Positions 37,605 through 50,276 of a stretch of 64,000 nt of DNA are shown here, piece by piece. Source of the DNA: Rhytidiadelphus loreus (taxonomy: Eukaryota > Streptophyta > Bryopsida > Hypnales > Hylocomiaceae); contig OX344763.1 in the NCBI GenBank assembly GCA_947034895.1, positions 64,127,093 to 64,191,092 on the forward strand, read 5' to 3'. The number at the start of each line of letters is the position of its first letter. The stretch's first letter is position 1. The notes under the pieces were generated by a model. The model was not told the DNA's origin and ran no database searches. It saw nothing but the letters and a program-made list of their open reading frames with translations. A program made the position numbers and the translations under genes.

Positions 37605-40420
37605 TTATTTTAGAAACAAAAATTCGAAGCAAGAAGCAGGCCTGTACTTTTTTGTCTTAGAATACATAATGTCATGAAATTCACGTCGGAAACAAATGGG
37701 AAACCTGTTGTAGAAGTTGCAATTATTGGTGCACACAAGAATCCAAAAAAATATGCTATTGGTAGTCAATTGCAATGACCTTATTTTAGAAACAAAAATT
37801 CGAAGCAAGAAGCAGGCATGTCCTTTTTTTCCTTAGAATACATAAAGTCATGAAATTCACGTCGGAAACAAATGGGAAACCTGTTGTACAAGTTGCAATT
37901 ATTGGTGCACACAAGAATCCAAAAAAATATGCTATTGGTAGTCAATTGCAATGACCTTATTTTAGAAACAAAAATTCGAAGCAAGAAGCAGGCATGTCTT
38001 CTTTTGTCTTAGAATACATAAAGTCATGAAATTCACGTCGGAAACAAATGGGAAACCTGTTGTAGAAGTTGCAATTATTGGTGCACACAAGAATCCAAAA
38101 AAATATGCTATTGGTAGTCAATTGCAATGACCTTATTTTAGAAACAAAAATTCGAAGCAAGAAGCAGGCATGTCGTCTTTTGTCTTAGAAAATATAAAGT
38201 CATGAAATTCACGTCGGAAACAAATGGGAAACCTGTTGTAGAAGTTGCAATTATTGGTGCACACAAGAATCCAAAAAAATATGCTATTGGTGGTCACTTG
38301 CAATGACCTTATATTAGAAACAAAAATTCGAAGCAAGAAGCAGGCATGTCGTCTTTTGTCTTAGAATACATAAAGTCATGAAATTCACGTCGGAAACAAA
38401 TGGGAAACCTGTTGTAGAAGTTGCAATTATTGGTGCACACAAGAATCCAAAAAAATATGCTATTGGTAGTCAATTGCAATGACCTTATTTTAGAAACAAA
38501 AATTCGAAGCAAGAAGCAGGCATGTCCTTTTTTTCCTTAGAATACATAAAGTCATGAAATTCACGTCGGAAACAAATGGGAAACCTGTTGTAGAAGTTGC
38601 AATTATTGGTGCACACAAGAATCCAAAAAAATATGCTATTGGTAGTCAATTGCAATGACCTTATTTTAGAAACAAAAATTCGAAGCAAGAAGCAGGCATG
38701 TCTTCTTTTGTCTTAGAATACATAAAGTCATGAAATTCACGTCGGAAACAAATGGGAAACCTGTTGTAGAAGTTGCAATTATTGGTGCACACAAGAATCC
38801 AAAAAAATATGCTATTGGTAGTCAATTGCAATGACCTTATTTTAGAAACAAAAATTCGAAGCAAGAAGCAGGCATGTCGTCTTTTGTCTTAGAAAATATA
38901 AAGTCATGAAATTCACGTCGGAAACAAATGGGAAACCTGTTGTAGAAGTTGCAATTATTGGTGCACACAAGAATCCAAAAAAATATGCTATTGGTGGTCA
39001 CTTGCAATGACCTTATATTAGAAACAAAAATTCGAAGCAAGAAGCAGGCATGTCGTCTTTTGTCCAAAGAAATATAACGTCCTGAAATTCACGTCGGAAA
39101 CAAATGGGAAACCTGTTGTAGAAGTTGCAATTATTGGTGCACACAAGAATCCAAAAAAATATGCTATTGGTAGTCAATTGCAATGACCTTATATTAGAAA
39201 CAAAAATTCGAAGCAAGAAGCAGGCATGTCGTCTTTTGTCCAAAGAAATATAACGTCCTGAAATTCACGTCGGAAACAAATGGGAAACCTGTTGTAGAAG
39301 TTGCAATTATTGGTGCACACAAGAATCCAAAAAAATATGCTATTGGTAGTCAATTGCAATGACCTTATATTAGAAACAAAAATTCGAAGCAAGAAGCAGG
39401 CGTGTCCTTTTTTGTCTTAGAATACATAAAGTCATGAAATTCACGTCGGAAACAAATGGGAAACCTATTGTAGAAGTTGCAATTATTGGTGCACACAAGA
39501 ATCCAAAAAAATATGCTATTGGTAGTCACTTGCAATGACCTTATATTAGAAACAAAAATTCGAAGCAAGAAGCAGGCATGTCCTTTTTTGTCTTAGAATA
39601 CATAAAGTCATGAAATTCACGTCGGAAACAAATGGGAGACCTGTTGTACAAGTTGCAATTATTCGTGCACACAAGAATCCAAAAAAATATGCTATTGGTG
39701 GTCACTTGCAATGACCTTATTTTAGAAACAAAAATTCGAAGCAAGAAGCAGGCCTGTACTTTTTTGTCTTAGAATACATAATGTCATGAAATTCACGTCG
39801 GAAACAAATGGGAAACCTGTTGTAGAAGTTGCAATTATTGGTGCACACAAGAATCCAAAAAAATATGCTATTGGTAGTCAATTGCAATGACCTTATTTTA
39901 GAAACAAAAATTCGAAGCAAGAAGCAGGCATGTCCTTTTTTTCCTTAGAATACATAAAGTCATGAAATTCACGTCGGAAACAAATGGGAAACCTGTTGTA
40001 CAAGTTGCAATTATTGGTGCACACAAGAATCCAAAAAAATATGCTATTGGTAGTCAATTGCAATGACCTTATTTTAGAAACAAAAATTCGAAGCAAGAAG
40101 CAGGCATGTCTTCTTTTGTCTTAGAATACATAAAGTCATGAAATTCACGTCGGAAACAAATGGGAAACCTGTTGTAGAAGTTGCAATTATTGGTGCACAC
40201 AAGAATCCAAAAAAATATGCTATTGGTAGTCAATTGCAATGACCTTATTTTAGAAACAAAAATTCGAAGCAAGAAGCAGGCATGTCGTCTTTTGTCTTAG
40301 AAAATATAAAGTCATGAAATTCACGTCGGAAACAAATGGGAAACCTGTTGTAGAAGTTGCAATTATTGGTGCACACAAGAATCCAAAAAAATATGCTATT
40401 GGTGGTCACTTGCAATGACC
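37429..40420 (+). repeat. Five-monomer cassette repeated at 12-monomer spacing
   Basis: Units 37429-38308 reappear in order at 39541-40420, 2112 bases (12 x 176) later. The order is a GGGAGACCTG unit, a CTGTACTTTTTTGTC/ATAATGTC unit, an ATGTCCTTTTTTTCC unit, a D unit and a CTTAGAAAATATAAAG unit. A nested 4-monomer (704-bp) duplication relates 37957-38308 to 38661-39012. Confidence 0.75.
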
Positions 40421-41652
40421 TTATTTTAGAAACAAAAATTCGAAGCAAGAAGCAGGCCTGTCCTTTTTTGTCTTAGAATACATAAAGTCATGAAATTCAC
40501 GTCGGAAACAAATGGGAAACCTATTGTAGAAGTTGCAATTATTGGTGCACACAAGAATCCAAAAAAATATGCTATTGGCAGTCACTTGCAATGACCTTAT
40601 TTTAGAAACAAAAATTCGAAGCAAGAAGCAGGCATGTCGTTTTTTGTCCAAAAAAATATAAAGTCATGAAATTCACGTCGGAAACAAATGGGAGACCTGT
40701 TGTACAAGTTGCAATTATTCGTGCACACAAGAATCCAAAAAAATATGCTATTGGTGTTCAATTGCAATGACCTTATTTTAGAAACAAAAATTCGAAGCAA
40801 GAAGCAGGCCTGTCTTCTTTTGTCCAATAAAATATAAAGTCATGAAATTCACGTCGGAAACAAATGGGAAACCTGTTGTACAAGTTGCAATTATTCGTGC
40901 ACACAAGAATCCAAAAAAATATGCTATTGGTGGTCACTTGCAATGACCTTATATTAGAAACAAAAATTCGAAGCAAGAAGCAGGCCTGTCCTTTTTTGTC
41001 TTAGAATACATAAAGTCATGAAATTCACGTCCGAAACAAATGGGAAACCTGTTGTAGAAGTTGCAATTATTGGTGCACACAAGAATCCAAAAAAATATGC
41101 TATTGGTAGTCAATTGCAATGACCTTATTTTAGAAACAAAAATTCGTAGCAAGAAGCAGGCGTGTCCTTTTTTGTCTTAGAATACATAAAGTCATGAAAT
41201 TCACGTCGGAAACAAATGGGAAACCTGTTGTAGAAGTTGCAATTATTGGTGCACACAAGAATCCAAAAAAATATGCTATTGGTAGTCAATTGCAATGACC
41301 TTATTTTAGAAACAAAAATTCGAAGCAAGAAGCAGGCATGTCGTCTTTTGTCCAAAAAAATATAAAGTCATGAAATTCACGTCGGAAACAAATGGGAAAC
41401 CTGTTGTAGAAGTTGCAATTATTGGTGCACACAAGAATCCAAAAAAATATGCTATTGGTGGTCACTTGCAATGACCTTATTTTAGAAACAAAAATTCGAA
41501 GCAAGAAGCAGGCGTGTCCTTTTTTGTCTTAGAATACATAAAGTCATGAAATTCACGTCGGAAACAAATGGGAAACCTGTTGTAGAAGTTGCAATTATTG
41601 GTGCACACAAGAATCCAAAAAAATATGCTATTGGTGGTCACTTGCAATGACC

Positions 41653-43940
41653 TTATTTTAGAAACAAAAATTCGAAGCAAGAAGCAGGCCTGTCCTTTTT
41701 TGTCTTAGAATACATAAAGTCATGAAATTCACGTCGGAAACAAATGGGAAACCTATTGTAGAAGTTGCAATTATTGGTGCACACAAGAATACAAAAAAAT
41801 ATGCTATTGGTAGTCACTTGCAATGACCTTATATTAGAAACAAAAATTCGAAGCAAGAAGCAAGCATGTCCTTTTTTGTCTTAGAATACATAAAGTCATG
41901 AAATTCACGTCGGAAACAAATGGGAGACCTGTTGTACAAGTTGCAATTATTGGTGCACACAAGAATCCAAAAAAATATGCTATTGGTGGTCACTTGCAAT
42001 GACCTTATTTTAGAAACAAAAATTCGAAGCAAGAAGCAGGCCTGTACTTTTTTGTCTTAGAATACATAATGTCATGAAATTCACGTCGGAAACAAATGGG
42101 AAACCTGTTGTAGAAGTTGCAATTATTGGTGCACACAAGAATCCAAAAAAATATGCTATTGGTAGTCAATTGCAATGACCTTATTTTAGAAACAAAAATT
42201 CGAAGCAAGAAGCAGGCATGTCCTTTTTTTCCTTAGAATACATAAAGTCATGAAATTCACGTCGGAAACAAATGGGAAACCTGTTGTAGAAGTTGCAATT
42301 ATTGGTGCACACAAGAATCCAAAAAAATATGCTATTGGTAGTCAATTGCAATGACCTTATTTTAGAAACAAAAATTCGAAGCAAGAAGCAGGCCTGTACT
42401 TTTTTGTCTTAGAATACATAATGTCATGAAATTCACGTCGGAAACAAATGGGAAACCTGTTGTAGAAGTTGCAATTATTGGTGCACACAAGAATCCAAAA
42501 AAATATGCTATTGGTAGTCAATTGCAATGACCTTATTTTAGAAACAAAAATTCGAAGCAAGAAGCAGGCATGTCGTCTTTTGTCCAAAAAAATATAAAGT
42601 CATGAAATTCACATCGGAAACAAATGGGAAACCTGTTGTAGAAGTTGCAATTATTGGTGCACACAAGAATCCAAAAAAATATGCTATTGGTGGTCAATTG
42701 CAATCACCTTATTTTAGAAACAAAAATTCGAAGCAAGAAGCAGGCGTGTCCTTTTTTGTCTTAGAATACATAAAGTCATGAAATTCACGTCGGAAACAAA
42801 TGGGAAACCTGTTGTACAAGTTGCAATTATTGGTGCACACAAGAATCCAAAAAAATATGCTATTGGTGGTCACTTGCAATGACCTTATTTTAGAAACAAA
42901 AATTCGAAGCAAGAAGCAGGCCTGTCCTTTTTTGTCTTAGAATACATAAAGTCATGAAATTCACGTCGGAAACAAATGGGAAACCTATTGTAGAAGTTGC
43001 AATTATTGGTGCACACAAGAATCCAAAAAAATATGCTATTGGTAGTCACTTGCAATGACCTTATATTAGAAACAAAAATTCGAAGCAAGAAGCAAGCATG
43101 TCCTTTTTTGTCTTAGAATACATAAAGTCATGAAATTCACGTCGGAAACAAATGGGAGACCTGTTGTACAAGTTGCAATTATTGGTGCACACAAGAATCC
43201 AAAAAAATATGCTATTGGTGGTCACTTGCAATGACCTTATTTTAGAAACAAAAATTCGAAGCAAGAAGCAGGCCTGTACTTTTTTGTCTTAGAATACATA
43301 ATGTCATGAAATTCACGTCGGAAACAAATGGGAAACCTGTTGTAGAAGTTGCAATTATTGGTGCACACAAGAATCCAAAAAAATATGCTATTGGTAGTCA
43401 ATTGCAATGACCTTATTTTAGAAACAAAAATTCGAAGCAAGAAGCAGGCATGTCCTTTTTTTCCTTAGAATACATAAAGTCATGAAATTCACGTCGGAAA
43501 CAAATGGGAAACCTGTTGTAGAAGTTGCAATTATTGGTGCACACAAGAATCCAAAAAAATATGCTATTGGTAGTCAATTGCAATGACCTTATTTTAGAAA
43601 CAAAAATTCGAAGCAAGAAGCAGGCCTGTACTTTTTTGTCTTAGAATACATAATGTCATGAAATTCACGTCGGAAACAAATGGGAAACCTGTTGTAGAAG
43701 TTGCAATTATTGGTGCACACAAGAATCCAAAAAAATATGCTATTGGTAGTCAATTGCAATGACCTTATTTTAGAAACAAAAATTCGAAGCAAGAAGCAGG
43801 CATGTCGTCTTTTGTCCAAAAAAATATAAAGTCATGAAATTCACATCGGAAACAAATGGGAAACCTGTTGTAGAAGTTGCAATTATTGGTGCACACAAGA
43901 ATCCAAAAAAATATGCTATTGGTAGTCAATTGCAATGACC
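41653..43940 (+). repeat. 7-mer-spaced HOR (1232 bp), two copies
   Basis: The marker CAAGCATGTCC at 41861 recurs at 43093, exactly 1232 bases (7 x 176) later. Six units match in order (41653-42708 and 42885-43940); the seventh, at 42709, has no equivalent at 43941. The sixth unit of copy 1 ends in GGTCAATTGCAATCACC, while that of copy 2 ends in AGTCAATTGCAATGACC. Confidence 0.85.
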
Positions 43941-44996
43941 TTATTTTAGAAACAAAAATTCGAAGCAAGAAGCAGGCATGTCGTCTTTTGTCCAAAAAAA
44001 TATAAAGTCATGAAATTCACGTCGGAAACAAATGGGAAACCTGTTGTAGAAGTTGCAATTATTGGTGCACACAAGAATCCAAAAAAATATGCTATTGGTG
44101 GTCACTTGCAGTGACCTTATTTTAGAAACAAAAATTCGAAGCAAGAAGCAGGCATGTCGTCTTTTGTCTTAGAAAATATAAAGTCATGAAATTCACGTCG
44201 GAAACAAATGGGAAACCTGTTGTAGAAGTTGCAATTATTGGTGCGCACAAGAATCCAAAAAAATATGCTATTCGTGGTCACTTGCAATGACCTTATTTTA
44301 GAAACAAAAATTCGAAGCAAGAAGCAGGCCTGTCCTTTTTTGTCTTAGAATATATAAAGTCATGAAATTCACGTCGGAAACAAATGGGAAACCTGTTGTA
44401 GAAGTTGCAATTATTGGTGCACACAAGAATCCAAAAAAATATGCTATTGGTGGTCACTTGCAATGACCTTATTTTAGAAACAAAACTTCGAAGCAAGAAG
44501 CAGGCATGTCGTCTTTTGTCTTAGAAAATATAAAGTCATGAAATTCACGTCGGAAACAAATGGGAAACCTGTTGTAGAAGTTGCAATTATTGGTGCACAC
44601 AAGAATCCAAAAAAATATGCTATTGGTGGTCACTTGCAATGACCTTATTTTAGAAACAAAAATTCGAAGCAAGAAGCAGGCATGTCGTCTTTTGTCTTAG
44701 AAAATATAAAGTCATGAAATTCACGTCGGAAACAAATGGGAAACCTGTTGTAGAAGTTGCAATTATTGGTGCACACAAGAATCCAAAAAAATATGCTATT
44801 GGTGGTCACTTGCAATGACCTTATTTTAGAAACAAAAATTCGAAGCAAGAAGCAGGCGTGTCCTTTTTTGTCTTAGAATACATAAAGTCATGAAATTCAC
44901 GTCGGAAACAAATGGGAAACCTGTTGTAGAAGTTGCAATTATTGGTGCACACAAGAATCCAAAAAAATATGCTATTGGTGGTCACTTGCAATGACC
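43237..44996 (+). repeat. 10-mer HOR (1760 bp), copy 1
   Basis: Ten units match 44997-46756. Markers: GCGCACAAG at 44243 and 46003, CAGTGACC at 44109 and 45869, plus GAATATATAAAG and CAAAACTTCG, all 1760 bases apart. It overlaps the second copy of the preceding 7-mer-spaced repeat, so the 10-mer duplication must have come later. Confidence 0.93.
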
Positions 44997-46756
44997 TTAT
45001 TTTAGAAACAAAAATTCGAAGCAAGAAGCAGGCCTGTACTTTTTTGTCTTAGAATACATAATGTCATGAAATTCACGTCGGAAACAAATGGGAAACCTGT
45101 TGTAGAAGTTGCAATTATTGGTGCACACAAGAATCCAAAAAAATATGCTATTGGTAGTCAATTGCAATGACCTTATTTTAGAAACAAAAATTCGAAGCAA
45201 GAAGCAGGCATGTCCTTTTTTTCCTTAGAATACATAAAGTCATGAAATTCACGTCGGAAACAAATGGGAAACCTGTTGTAGAAGTTGCAATTATTGGTGC
45301 ACACAAGAATCCAAAAAAATATGCTATTGGTAGTCAATTGCAATGACCTTATTTTAGAAACAAAAATTCGAAGCAAGAAGCAGGCCTGTACTTTTTTGTC
45401 TTAGAATACATAATGTCATGAAATTCACGTCGGAAACAAATGGGAAACCTGTTGTAGAAGTTGCAATTATTGGTGCACACAAGAATCCAAAAAAATATGC
45501 TATTGGTAGTCAATTGCAATGACCTTATTTTAGAAACAAAAATTCGAAGCAAGAAGCAGGCATGTCGTCTTTTGTCCAAAAAAATATAAAGTCATGAAAT
45601 TCACATCGGAAACAAATGGGAAACCTGTTGTAGAAGTTGCAATTATTGGTGCACACAAGAATCCAAAAAAATATGCTATTGGTAGTCAATTGCAATGACC
45701 TTATTTTAGAAACAAAAATTCGAAGCAAGAAGCAGGCATGTCGTCTTTTGTCCAAAAAAATATAAAGTCATGAAATTCACGTCGGAAACAAATGGGAAAC
45801 CTGTTGTAGAAGTTGCAATTATTGGTGCACACAAGAATCCAAAAAAATATGCTATTGGTGGTCACTTGCAGTGACCTTATTTTAGAAACAAAAATTCGAA
45901 GCAAGAAGCAGGCATGTCGTCTTTTGTCTTAGAAAATATAAAGTCATGAAATTCACGTCGGAAACAAATGGGAAACCTGTTGTAGAAGTTGCAATTATTG
46001 GTGCGCACAAGAATCCAAAAAAATATGCTATTCGTGGTCACTTGCAATGACCTTATTTTAGAAACAAAAATTCGAAGCAAGAAGCAGGCCTGTCCTTTTT
46101 TGTCTTAGAATATATAAAGTCATGAAATTCACGTCGGAAACAAATGGGAAACCTGTTGTAGAAGTTGCAATTATTGGTGCACACAAGAATCCAAAAAAAT
46201 ATGCTATTGGTGGTCACTTGCAATGACCTTATTTTAGAAACAAAACTTCGAAGCAAGAAGCAGGCATGTCGTCTTTTGTCTTAGAAAATATAAAGTCATG
46301 AAATTCACGTCGGAAACAAATGGGAAACCTGTTGTAGAAGTTGCAATTATTGGTGCACACAAGAATCCAAAAAAATATGCTATTGGTGGTCACTTGCAAT
46401 GACCTTATTTTAGAAACAAAAATTCGAAGCAAGAAGCAGGCATGTCGTCTTTTGTCTTAGAAAATATAAAGTCATGAAATTCACGTCGGAAACAAATGGG
46501 AAACCTGTTGTAGAAGTTGCAATTATTGGTGCACACAAGAATCCAAAAAAATATGCTATTGGTGGTCACTTGCAATGACCTTATTTTAGAAACAAAAATT
46601 CGAAGCAAGAAGCAGGCGTGTCCTTTTTTGTCTTAGAATACATAAAGTCATGAAATTCACGTCGGAAACAAATGGGAAACCTGTTGTAGAAGTTGCAATT
46701 ATTGGTGCACACAAGAATCCAAAAAAATATGCTATTGGTGGTCACTTGCAATGACC
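44997..46756 (+). repeat. 10-mer HOR (1760 bp), copy 2
   Basis: I found no difference from 43237-44996 in any of the ten units compared by eye or by conceptual translation. This makes it the least diverged large duplication in the window. The left neighbours (43061 and 44821) differ, and the unit after this copy starts a new pattern, so the duplicated segment is close to exactly ten monomers. Confidence 0.9.
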
Positions 46757-49220
46757 TTATTTTAGAAACAAAAATTCGAAGCAAGAAGCAGGCGTGTCCT
46801 TTTTTGTCTTAGAATACATAAAGTCATGAAATTCACGTCGGAAACAAATGGGAAACCTATTGTAGAAGTTGCAATTATTGGTGCACACAAGAATCCAAAA
46901 AAATATGCTATTGGTAGTCACTTGCAATGACCTTATATTAGAAACAAAAATTCGAAGCAAGAAGCAGGCATGTCCTTTTTTGTCTTAGAATACATAAAGT
47001 CATGAAATTCACGTCGGAAACAAATGGGAGACCTGTTGTACAAGTTGCAATTATTGGTGCACACAAGAATCCAAAAAAATATGCTATTGGTGGTCACTTG
47101 CAATGACCTTATTTTAGAAACAAAAATTCGAAGCAAGAAGCAGGCCTGTACTTTTTTTCCTTAGAATACATAAAGTCATGAAATTCACGTCGGAAACAAA
47201 TGGGAAACCTGTTGTACAAGTTGCAATTATTGGTGCACACAAGAATCCAAAAAAATATGCTATTGGTAGTCAATTGCAATGACCTTATTTTAGAAACAAA
47301 AATTCGAAGCAAGAAGCAGGCATGTCTTCTTTTGTCTTAGAATACATAAAGTCATGAAATTCACGTCGGAAACAAATGGGAAACCTGTTGTAGAAGTTGC
47401 AATTATTGGTGCACACAAGAATCCAAAAAAATATGCTATTGGTAGTCAATTGCAATGACCTTATTTTAGAAACAAAAATTCGAAGCAAGAAGCAGGCATG
47501 TCGTCTTTTGTCCAAAAAAATATAAAGTCATGAAATTCACATCGGAAACAAATGGGAAACCTGTTGTAGAAGTTGCAATTATTGGTGCACACAAGAATCC
47601 AAAAAAATATGCTATTGGTAGTCAATTGCAATGACCTTATTTTAGAAACAAAAATTCGAAGCAAGAAGCAGGCATGTCGTCTTTTGTCCAAAAAAATATA
47701 AAGTCATGAAATTCACGTCGGAAACAAATGGGAAACCTGTTGTAGAAGTTGCAATTATTGGTGCACACAAGAATCCAAAAAAATATGCTATTGGTGGTCA
47801 CTTGCAGTGACCTTATTTTAGAAACAAAAATTCGAAGCAAGAAGCAGGCATGTCGTCTTTTGTCTTAGAAAATATAAAGTCATGAAATTCACGTCGGAAA
47901 CAAATGGGAAACCTGTTGTAGAAGTTGCAATTATTGGTGCACACAAGAATCCAAAAAAATATGCTATTGGTGGTCACTTGCAATGACCTTATTTTAGAAA
48001 CAAAAATTCGAAGCAAGAAGCAGGCCTGTCCTTTTTTGTCTTAGAATACATAAAGTCATGAAATTCACGTCGGAAACAAATGGGAAACCTGTTGTAGAAG
48101 TTGCAATTATTGGTGCACACAAGAATCCAAAAAAATATGCTATTGGTGGTCACTTGCAATGACCTTATTTTAGAAACAAAAATTCGAAGCAAGAAGCAGG
48201 CATGTCGTCTTTTGTCCAAAGAAATATAACGTCCTGAAATTCACGTCGGAAACAAATGGGAAACCTGTTGTACAGGTTGCAATTATTGGTGCACACAAGA
48301 ATCCAAAAAGATATGCTATTGGTGGTCAATTGCAATGACCTTATTTTAGAAACAAAAATTCGAAGCAAGAAGCAGGCATGTCCTTTTTTGTCTTAGAAAA
48401 TATAAAGTCATGAAATTCACGTCGGAAACAAATGGGAAACCTGTTGTAGAAGTTGCAATTATTGGTGCGCACAAGAATCCAAAAAAATATGCTAATCGTG
48501 GTCACTTGCAATGACCTTATTTTAGAAACAAAAATTCGAAGCAAGAAGCAGGCCTGTCCTTTTTTGTCTTAGAATATATAAAGTCATGAAATTCACGTCG
48601 GAAACAAATGGGAAACCTGTTGTAGAAGTTGCAATTATTGGTGCACACAAGAATCCAAAAAAATATGCTATTGGTGGTCACTTGCAATGACCTTATTTTA
48701 GAAACAAAAATTCGAAGCAAGAAGCAGGCATGTCGTCTTTTGTCTTAGAAAATATAAAGTCATGAAATTCACGTCGGAAACAAATGGGAAACCTGTTGTA
48801 GAAGTTGCAATTATTGGTGCACACAAGAATCCAAAAAAATATGCTATTGGTGGTCACTTGCAATGACCTTATTTTAGAAACAAAACTTCGAAGCAAGAAG
48901 CAGGCATGTCGTCTTTTGTCTTAGAAAATATAAAGTCATGAAATTCACGTCGGAAACAAATGGGAAACCTGTTGTAGAAGTTGCAATTATTGGTGCACAC
49001 AAGAATCCAAAAAAATATGCTATTGGTGGTCACTTGCAATGACCTTATTTTAGAAACAAGAATTCGAAGCAAGAAGCAGGCATGTCGTCTTTTGTCCAAA
49101 AAACTATAACGTCCTGAAATTCATGTCGGAAACAAATGGGAAACCTGTTGTAGAAGTTGCAATTATTGGTGCACACAAGAATCCAAAAAAATATGCTATT
49201 GGTGGTCACTTGCAATGACC

Positions 49221-50276
49221 TTATTTTAGAAACAAAACTTCGAAGCAAGAAGCAGGCATGTCGTCTTTTGTCCAAAAAAATATAAAGTCATGAAATTCAC
49301 ATCGGAAACAAATGGGAAACCTGTTGTAGAAGTTGCAATTATTGGTGCACACAAGAATCCAAAAAAATATGCTATTGGTGTTCAATTGCAATGACCTTAT
49401 TTTAGAAACAAAAATTCGAAGCAAGAAGCAGGCATGTCGTCTTTTGTCCAAAAAAATATAAAGTCATGAAATTCACGTCGGAAACAAATGGGAAACCTGT
49501 TGTAGAAGTTGCAATTATTGGTGCACACAAGAATCCAAAAAAATATGCTATTGGTGGTCACTTGCAATGACCTTATTTTAGAAACAAAAATTCGAAGCAA
49601 GAAGCAGGCATGTCGTCTTTTGTCTTAGAAAATATAAAGTCATGAAATTCACGTCGGAAACAAATGGGAAACCTGTTGTAGAAGTTGCAATTATTGGTGC
49701 ACACAAGAATCCAAAAAAATATGCTATTGGTGGTCACTTGCAATGACCTTATTTTAGAAACAAAAATTCGAAGCAAGAAGTAGGCCTGTCCTTTTTTGTC
49801 TTAGAATACATAAAGTCATGAAATTCACGTCGGAAACAAATGGGAAACCTGTTGTAGAAGTTGCAATTATTGGTGCACACAAGAATCCAAAAAAATATGC
49901 TATTGGTGGTCACTTGCAATGACCTTATTTTAGAAACAAAAATTCGAAGCAAGAAGTAGGCCTGTCCTTTTTTGTCTTAGAATACATAAAGTCATGAAAT
50001 TCACGTCGGAAACAAATGGGAAACCTGTTGTAGAAGTTGCAATTATTGGTGCACACAAAAATCCAAAAAAATATGCTATTGGTGGTCACTTGCAATGACC
50101 TTATTTTAGAAACAAAAATTCGAAGCAAGAAGCAGGCATGTCGTCTTTTGTCCAAAGAAATATAACGTCCTGAAATTCACGTCGGAAACAAATGGGAAAC
50201 CTGTTGTAGAAGTTGCAATTATTGGTGCACACAAGAATCCAAAAAGATATGCTATTGGTGGTCACTTGCAATGACC
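49221..50276 (+). repeat. Early occurrence of the GTGTTCAATTG six-unit cassette
   Basis: A unit with CACATCGG and GTGTTCAATTG (GTGTTC at 49378) is followed by CCAAAAAAATATAAAG, CTTAGAAAATATAAAG, GAAGTAGGCC and CCAAAGAAATATAACG types. The same unit recurs 4400 bases (25 x 176) later at 53778. The order is the same as in the 6-mer HOR at 53445, except that a GAAGTAGGCC unit is duplicated here. Confidence 0.75.
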
